Positions 59,065-64,000 of a DNA stretch of 64,000 nucleotides are shown here, in pieces. The notes below the pieces were generated by a model. That model made no database searches. It saw nothing but the letters and a program-made list of their open reading frames with translations, and was not told the DNA's origin. Numbering within the stretch: the first letter of the stretch is position 1; each line of letters starts with the position of its first letter. The stretch is from Methanobrevibacter arboriphilus (GTDB lineage Archaea; Methanobacteriota; Methanobacteria; Methanobacteriales; Methanobacteriaceae), in NCBI RefSeq assembly GCF_019669925.1, contig NZ_AP019779.1:806001-870000 (forward strand). The letters are read 5' to 3'. The translations under genes were made by a program, and so were the position numbers.

Positions 59065-60897
59065 ATGGGGGAAGAGAAAGTTCCTAAATTTTGTTTTAAT
59101 TGTGGAAATCCTTTAGATGAAAATTCCAAATTTTGTAAAAAATGTGGAACTCTAATTTCTAAAACAGAAAATGAAGAAAATAAGAATAATGAAAATAAAG
59201 AAAAAGAACAAATTGTAAATGAAACAGAAAAAAATCAAGAAAAAACATCTACATTGAATATTAAAGAAAATAAAGGACTTATCATAATAATAATAGGCAT
59301 ATTATTCTCAATAACATTATATGGTATTTTTATAGGGATTCCATTAATAATAATAGGTGTGTATTATTTAAACAAAAAGGTAAATGAAAAAGAAAAACAA
59401 ATGGATAATAAATTAAAGGAAAAACAAGACCAAATAGCTAATATTGATATTAAGTTAAATGAACTGGAAAAAGCTAAAGAAAAAGAAATAAATGAAAAAT
59501 TGAATGATAAAAAAGAAGAATTAGCTAATATTGATATTAAATTAGAAAAGATGGAAAATGATAAAGAAAAGGAAATAAATGAAAAATTAGCTGATAAAAA
59601 AGATGAGCTGGCTAATATTGATATTAAGTTAGATGAAATGGAAAAAGAAAAAACAAAAGAAATAAACATTAAATTAGAACAAAAAGAAAATGATTTAGCT
59701 AATATTGATGCTCAACTGGAAGAAACAGCAAAAGCAAAACAAGAAGAAATAAATATTAAATTAAAAGATAAAGGAATTCAATTGGATAATATCATTAACG
59801 AGTTAAAAGAAAAACAAAAAGAACTAATATTTATAGAAGAAGAACTTGAATGGCAAGAAATAGGATTATATGAACCTAAATATAATTTTTCAACAGCATT
59901 ACTATATAAAGAAAGACTGGATGAAATTAGAAAGAAACAAAAAGATATGATAAAAAACAAAACTGCTGTAATAGGTGGAGATAATTGGACTGTTGATGGA
60001 AGTAAACGAAAAGGACAAGCAATGAATAATGCTAATAAAAAATTATTAATAAAAAATTTTAATTTAGAATGTGACACAATAATAAGTAAAGTAAAACTTT
60101 CAAATATGGAAAATTCTGTTAAAAGAATAAATAAAGCATTTGAAACATTAAATAGGTTGAATGAAAGAAATCTTATAAATATTACTTCAAGATATTTAAA
60201 TCTTAAATTGGAAGAACTGAATGTAGCTATTGAATATGAATTGAAAAAACAAGAAGAAAAAGAAATATTAAGAGAAACAAGAGAAAGAGAAAGAGAAGAA
60301 AGGAAAATACAAAAACAATTAGATGCCCAACTTAAAAGTGTTAATAAACATAAAATGCAATTGGAAACAGAAATGGAAGCAACTAATAATTTATTACAAA
60401 GAAGTGAATCTGATGAAGAAATAGAATTATTAAAAAACAAACTCAAAGAGTTAGAATTAGCTATTGAAAAAAGTAATAATGATGAAAAAGATATAGCTGA
60501 GAAACGAAAACGAACCGGTGCAGGTTATGTATATATTTTATCTAATGTAGGTTCTTTTGGAGAGAATATTTATAAGATAGGGGTAACTAGAAGAGATGAT
60601 CCTTATGGTAGGATAACTGAATTGTCTGATGCTTCAGTTCCATTCAGATTTGATCATCACGTGTTTATTTTTAGTGAAGAGGCTTTTGAACTAGAAAAAG
60701 AATTGCATAATAGGTTTGATCATAAAAGAGTAAATAAAGTAAATAGGAGGAAAGAGTTTTTCCATATTACCATTGATGATGTTAAGCGGATTGTTGATGA
60801 GAATAAGGATTTGGTGCATAGTTTTAGTGTTAAACCTGAAGCTCAAGAGTATTATGATACTTTAAAAATTGAAAAAAGTAATAGTAAATTATTATAA
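59065..60897 (+). CDS. SNIPE-like membrane nuclease: zinc ribbon, membrane helices, coiled coil, DUF4041, GIY-YIG
   Basis: A 610-residue protein. Residues 7-30 form a zinc ribbon (C10, C13, C24, C27), 71-102 one or two membrane helices, and about 103-255 a coiled coil with four 29-residue tandem repeats. DUF4041 follows at about 262-400 (KYNFSTALLYKERLDEIRKK, GGDNWTVDGSKRKGQ, NSVKRINKAFETLNRLNE). A GIY-YIG nuclease of the T5orf172 type is at about 485-585: GYVYIL at 487-492, YKIGVTRR, LHNRFDHKRVNKVNRRKEFF with the catalytic Glu. DUF4041 plus GIY-YIG with an N-terminal membrane anchor is the layout of SNIPE, a bacterial protein reported to cut phage DNA as it enters. The role here is inference. 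AGGTGAAGAA lies before the ATG. Confidence 0.88.
   Translation: MGEEKVPKFCFNCGNPLDENSKFCKKCGTLISKTENEENKNNENKEKEQIVNETEKNQEKTSTLNIKENKGLIIIIIGILFSITLYGIFIGIPLIIIGVYYLNKKVNEKEKQMDNKLKEKQDQIANIDIKLNELEKAKEKEINEKLNDKKEELANIDIKLEKMENDKEKEINEKLADKKDELANIDIKLDEMEKEKTKEINIKLEQKENDLANIDAQLEETAKAKQEEINIKLKDKGIQLDNIINELKEKQKELIFIEEELEWQEIGLYEPKYNFSTALLYKERLDEIRKKQKDMIKNKTAVIGGDNWTVDGSKRKGQAMNNANKKLLIKNFNLECDTIISKVKLSNMENSVKRINKAFETLNRLNERNLINITSRYLNLKLEELNVAIEYELKKQEEKEILRETREREREERKIQKQLDAQLKSVNKHKMQLETEMEATNNLLQRSESDEEIELLKNKLKELELAIEKSNNDEKDIAEKRKRTGAGYVYILSNVGSFGENIYKIGVTRRDDPYGRITELSDASVPFRFDHHVFIFSEEAFELEKELHNRFDHKRVNKVNRRKEFFHITIDDVKRIVDENKDLVHSFSVKPEAQEYYDTLKIEKSNSKLL
59410..59757 (+). repeat. 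Four 87-base repeats encoding the coiled coil
   Basis: Four consecutive units of 87 bases encode 29-residue repeats with the core ELANIDIKL and the end KEINE, starting at residues 116, 145, 174 and 203; a fifth, diverged unit follows at 232. 29 residues is close to four heptads plus one. Confidence 0.85.
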
Positions 60898-60974
60898 TAA
60901 TAATTTATTTTTTTATTTTAAAAAATAGAAATTTGATGTAAAAACTATTTTATACATAAATTATGTGTTAAAAA

Positions 60975-61100
60975 ATGAACAATATAAAATGTATACTAAT
61001 GATATTTTTATTTGCAGGAGCATTTTTAGTTGGCACTAATATAACTGATGATAATATTGTAAATGCCTCAGTGACACAAGGAGTAATTAAAAAATTATAA
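60975..61100 (+). CDS. Possible 41-residue membrane peptide
   Basis: A short frame beginning MNNIKCILMIFLFAGAFLVG, signal-peptide-like, then a polar end (TNITDDNIVNASVTQG). There is no clear ribosome binding site. It is 77 bases after the SNIPE-like stop, so it could be the last gene of that unit or a chance frame. Confidence 0.35.
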   Translation: MNNIKCILMIFLFAGAFLVGTNITDDNIVNASVTQGVIKKL

Positions 61101-61104
61101 AGTT

Positions 61105-61220
61105 AAAAATGAAACTTTACTGAATAAAAATTTTAGTGAATAGAAATTTAGTGAATAAAAACTTTAGCAAATGAAATTTTAATGAATAAAAATTTTCTTA
61201 AATGAAAATCTTAGTAAATG
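61105..61220. repeat. Imperfect 17-18-base tandem repeats
   Basis: Six loose copies around TTTAGTGAATAAAAA, running up to the 3' end of the histone-fold gene. Likely slippage-derived spacer DNA. Confidence 0.6.
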
Positions 61221-61231
61221 AAGGTTATAGA

Positions 61232-61711
61232 TTATAAATCTCTAAAATCTTCATCTTCTTCATCAACAACATCTTTTAATTTTAAAGTTTTTTGAACATC
61301 AGCAGATAATGCATTACAATCAGCTTTAATAGCTTCTAAATGTAATAAAATCCTTTCTTTTTCTTGATTAATCCTTTCAATATTTGTATAAGGATAAGTT
61401 GATTCTTTAAGCATTTCATATTCTATAGTAGTGTAAGGATATTCATTAAGCTGTTTGCACACATTTTTGAGAACATCTCCAAGAAATCTATTCATCTCAA
61501 CTTTAACTCGTTCTCTAATCATTTTGTCACTATCGAGATTTTGTTTCATTAAACGAACAACTTCAGCTTTAGCAAAAGGCAAACTTTCTTCATCCTCAGA
61601 TTCTTCAGGATTTTCATCATCAGAGTAATCTTCATTATTTTCTAGTTTTTCATCCTCTGATTCCTCTATCTCTTCATCTTCAAATTCATCTTCTTGAATA
61701 TAATATACCAT
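61232..61711 (-). CDS. Histone-fold protein with acidic N-terminal and helical C-terminal extensions
   Basis: A 159-residue protein. Residues 1-42 are almost all Glu, Asp, Ser and Asn. Residues 43-107 read like an archaeal histone: [20 protein letters not shown] matches the helix-1 pattern [40 protein letters not shown] is the long helix 2, and [12 protein letters not shown] is in the place of helix 3. Residues 109-146 form a further amphipathic helix ([18 protein letters not shown]), and the end is acidic again. Normal archaeal histones have 65-70 residues and are basic, so this is a variant that may bind other proteins or DNA in a special way. The match is by eye. A CAAATTTGAGGTAATA-type site (GAGGTAAT) precedes the ATG. 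Confidence 0.65.
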   Translation of the reverse strand: MVYYIQEDEFEDEEIEESEDEKLENNEDYSDDENPEESEDEESLPFAKAEVVRLMKQNLDSDKMIRERVKVEMNRFLGDVLKNVCKQLNEYPYTTIEYEMLKESTYPYTNIERINQEKERILLHLEAIKADCNALSADVQKTLKLKDVVDEEDEDFRDL

Positions 61712-62293
61712 ATTATTACCTCAAATTAAATATAAAAATTAAAAATATACTAATTATAATTTAAATTACTATTTGAAATTTAAATTAATAATTGAAATTT
61801 AGAATTTTAAAAATATAAATGTTATTCGAATTTATAAATATTAGTATATATGATGATATATACATAGATACAGTTACTATCTTTGTATGAAGAAGTATAT
61901 AAATCTATGCAAATTATAAAAGTTTTGATAAATTTTTTTAGTAGTTATTTATCAAACTATTAAAATAATTAATAAGAAAATTAATTATATTGATGTTTCA
62001 AAAATTTTATTTTTTAGATTTTTATATTTTTGACTTCATAAAATATCAATAAATAAAAAGATAGACAATTAAAACAAACTAAAAAAAAAGAATAAAAATA
62101 TTGAAAATAGTAAAAACAATAAAAAAATCAAGATTATTTATAGATTAATTATAATAAAAAAGATTTACAAAAGAATAAAAAATTGGGAGAAAGATGGAAA
62201 AGAAAAATAACCACTCAAATAATATAATTATCTAAGCTCAAAAAATATTAATCACTTTACATACCTATATACTTCTCCCTATTGGCCTAATAA
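61712..62293. other. A+T spacer
   Basis: Spacer between the histone-fold gene and the large coiled-coil gene, both minus strand. A+T-rich with TATA-like stretches near 61845-61870 that could serve the histone-fold gene. No gene supported. Confidence 0.5.
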
Positions 62294-64000
62294 TTATTTT
62301 TCATCATCATTCACAGGTAAAAATTCACCTAATTCATTATTTATCTCACCTACAGATTCTATTATCCCTAATAATTCATCTTTAGAAGTATCGACAGATG
62401 TTAAATTTCCTTTTAAATCAGATAACTCACTTGAATCATTGAGAGTTTCATTGCCTACTGCTTCTAATTCAGTTACATTTTTAGTTATATTTGTTAATGT
62501 TTCATTTGCAAGTCCGATTATTCCATTTATTTGCGGAATTGTGGTTGTTATGCCTGTGTTTATTACTGTTGCGTTACCTATTGCTTGATTAAAAGCAGAT
62601 ATTATATCACCTAAAGTTGTTGCAGAACCTGCACTTGTATTTGCAGAATTTATAAAGTTCTGGAACTCAATTAATTTAACTATTTGAGTATCAAGTATAT
62701 CTATATTCTCATTTATATTACCATATAATCCATCTGCAATAAGAGCTATACTATTTGCAATGGTTGAACCATTACCGTCTGCTGCTGTTTGATTAAGATT
62801 ATATGCACTTGTATTTAGATCTCCTAATGTATTGTTTATTTCAGCTAATTTTTCTTGACCAGCTGTTACATTATTGACTAAATTGTTTACAACATCAGTT
62901 ATATTATTTATTAATTCTTGTCCTGCAAGTATGGTTGCATTTACTCCAGATTGATTAGCTCTAAAGCTAGCATTCTCTATAAAATCATTATAAGCCTTAT
63001 TATACTCACCAGGCAATGTCACATTAATAACATCAACTATATAACCATTACTAATATTTTCATCAACATAACCATTACTAAAATAGTCATTCATGATAAC
63101 GTTTGTATAATTATTTAAGAATGAAGCTTTAGCTAGATTAATGAAAGTTTCATTACCTACATTAGTAGCATTCTCTTCTTCAAAAATCTTAGTTAAGTTA
63201 CCAGAAAATGATTCATTAAAAATATCAGCTAAATAAATAGGACCAGATGATAAATTATTTGTACCTAAATAATAATCAGTCCAATTTTCAACATCAAAGT
63301 CACTTAAATCATATATATCTCCATCAGCTAATAATTGATCATATAAATCATTCATAGCTACAATGAAATCAGCATTAATACTATTAAGAACTTCTTCAGC
63401 ATTAGTAAAATCAAAATTAGCATACCATTGATCATCCTCAGCATTCCATAAGACTTCTTCTGCATCATTAAATTTTCTTACATTTTGATTTAAAATATCA
63501 TTTTTTGCAGTTACTTCAGAACTTGCTTGTGTTGTAAGGAATACACTAAGGTAATAATCGTTAGTTGCTTCAATATATGCATTTTTAGCAGAAGTTACCT
63601 TATTTCTATTACTTAAAGCAGTTTTTTTAAGTTTAAGTGCAGTTTCTTTGCTTTTCAATACTTTAGTTTTCAAATCTTTAGTTTTCTTTTTCTTATACTC
63701 TTTTAAAAGTTCAAGATAAGTATTTTTCGCTTTAAGATAGTTATTTTTAGCAGTGTTGTAATTTTTTACACTATTTTTATAAGCAGAATATTTAGATACC
63801 TTAATATTAAGAGATTTTTCCTGATTAGATAATGTAGTATTAAGTTTTTTCACTGCATTTTCAAAAGCAACTTCACTATCATTTAAACTCTTGTTAGCTG
63901 AGTTAAATGAATCATTAGCATTTTTCAAATCTTCATCTGCTTTAGTCAAATTATCTTCTAAACCATTATATTCATTCACCCAATCACCAGATGTATTATA
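62294..64000 (-). CDS. Large Asn-rich coiled-coil, probably surface protein, 5' end outside window
   Basis: The frame is open to base 64000, so the N-terminus is missing; the GTG at 63977-63979 is internal to YNTSGDWVNEYNG. At least 568 residues are present. The first 170 visible residues are alanine/lysine/asparagine coiled coil with heptads (NANDSFNSANKSLNDSEVAF). Then come an Asn/Asp-rich middle and a second coiled-coil part with NNITDVVNNLVNNVTAGQEKL. There is no C-terminal membrane anchor and no cysteine. Asn/Thr richness and the SGDW start resemble secreted surface proteins of methanogens. No family recognised. Confidence 0.7.
   Translation of the reverse strand, partial: YNTSGDWVNEYNGLEDNLTKADEDLKNANDSFNSANKSLNDSEVAFENAVKKLNTTLSNQEKSLNIKVSKYSAYKNSVKNYNTAKNNYLKAKNTYLELLKEYKKKKTKDLKTKVLKSKETALKLKKTALSNRNKVTSAKNAYIEATNDYYLSVFLTTQASSEVTAKNDILNQNVRKFNDAEEVLWNAEDDQWYANFDFTNAEEVLNSINADFIVAMNDLYDQLLADGDIYDLSDFDVENWTDYYLGTNNLSSGPIYLADIFNESFSGNLTKIFEEENATNVGNETFINLAKASFLNNYTNVIMNDYFSNGYVDENISNGYIVDVINVTLPGEYNKAYNDFIENASFRANQSGVNATILAGQELINNITDVVNNLVNNVTAGQEKLAEINNTLGDLNTSAYNLNQTAADGNGSTIANSIALIADGLYGNINENIDILDTQIVKLIEFQNFINSANTSAGSATTLGDIISAFNQAIGNATVINTGITTTIPQINGIIGLANETLTNITKNVTELEAVGNETLNDSSELSDLKGNLTSVDTSKDELLGIIESVGEINNELGEFLPVNDDEK

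Noticed and set aside
59364-60446. Two long minus-strand Ser/Phe/Leu-rich frames
   Set aside because: They are antisense to the GAA/AAA-rich coiled coil and DUF4041 parts of the SNIPE-like gene, which lack stop codons on the reverse strand.
62195-62236. 13-codon plus-strand frame after GGGAGAAAG
   Set aside because: Too short to support without transcript data; the purine-rich stretch may be chance in A-rich DNA.

Overview
The window is strongly AT-rich archaeal DNA from a methanogen of the order Methanobacteriales, most likely Methanobrevibacter or a close relative. Support: a run of methanogenesis marker genes (mmp17, 15, 5, 6, 3, 2) with a NifB-like gene, a fused CoM/CoB fumarate reductase subunit (TfrB), coenzyme F390 synthetase and 2-phosphoglycerate kinase homologues, FilR1-type regulators, DUF2115 and DUF2117 proteins, an adhesin-like surface protein with beta-helix repeats, archaeal SepF, Nob1, Trm5 and DphB, and GGAGGTGAT-type ribosome binding sites. 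Coding DNA is separated by long, nearly pure A+T spacers with simple repeats.

Layout. 1-3.1 kb: a defence-like pair (MazG-type pyrophosphohydrolase plus a nuclease-helicase of the DUF2075 family, cut by the window edge) and a two-gene zinc-ribbon/membrane module whose second gene is interrupted by an in-frame TGA. 3.3-6.5 kb: dphB and a Tex-like RNA-binding protein. 7.6-11 kb: an adhesin-like protein gene interrupted by an in-frame TAA inside its repeats, with an 11-base C tract upstream. 11.5-21.1 kb: F390 synthetase homologue, trm5, a metal P-type ATPase with its CsoR-type repressor, DUF998, DUF2115, mtnA and a trans-sulfuration enzyme. 21.2-21.8 kb: structured non-coding segments and a possible 49-residue peptide gene. 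21.8-30.5 kb: NifB plus the mmp cluster, the machinery that assembles and activates methyl-coenzyme M reductase. 30.7-36.4 kb: nob1, a strong candidate small RNA gene, moaB, pyrE, a PRC-barrel protein, and a sodium:solute symporter with its 43-residue accessory protein. 37.3-42.3 kb: an aryl-CoA ligase (PaaK type) with an ACT-domain protein, and iorAB, together an aryl acid/aromatic 2-oxoacid route. 42.9-48.5 kb: tfrB, a TrmJ-like methyltransferase with no standard start codon, dcd and glyS. 48.7-50.7 kb: two FilR1-type regulators. 52-56.7 kb: TatD-like hydrolase, a DUF1611-sepF operon, 2-phosphoglycerate kinase and a ZPR1 zinc-finger protein.

56.7-64 kb is accessory: a decayed tyrosine recombinase, two unknown membrane proteins, a DUF4041 + GIY-YIG membrane nuclease resembling the bacterial anti-phage protein SNIPE but with an added zinc ribbon and an expanded coiled coil, a histone-fold protein with an acidic N-terminus and an extra C-terminal helix, and a large Asn-rich coiled-coil protein cut by the right edge.

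The items I consider most worth a second look are the archaeal SNIPE-like nuclease and its neighbours, the histone-fold variant, the promoter-structure-terminator small RNA near 31.6 kb, the poly-C tract upstream of the broken adhesin gene, the NifB/mmp linkage, and the GTA codon sitting exactly where the start codon of the TrmJ-like gene should be. All functional calls come from reading motifs by eye; no database search was run.
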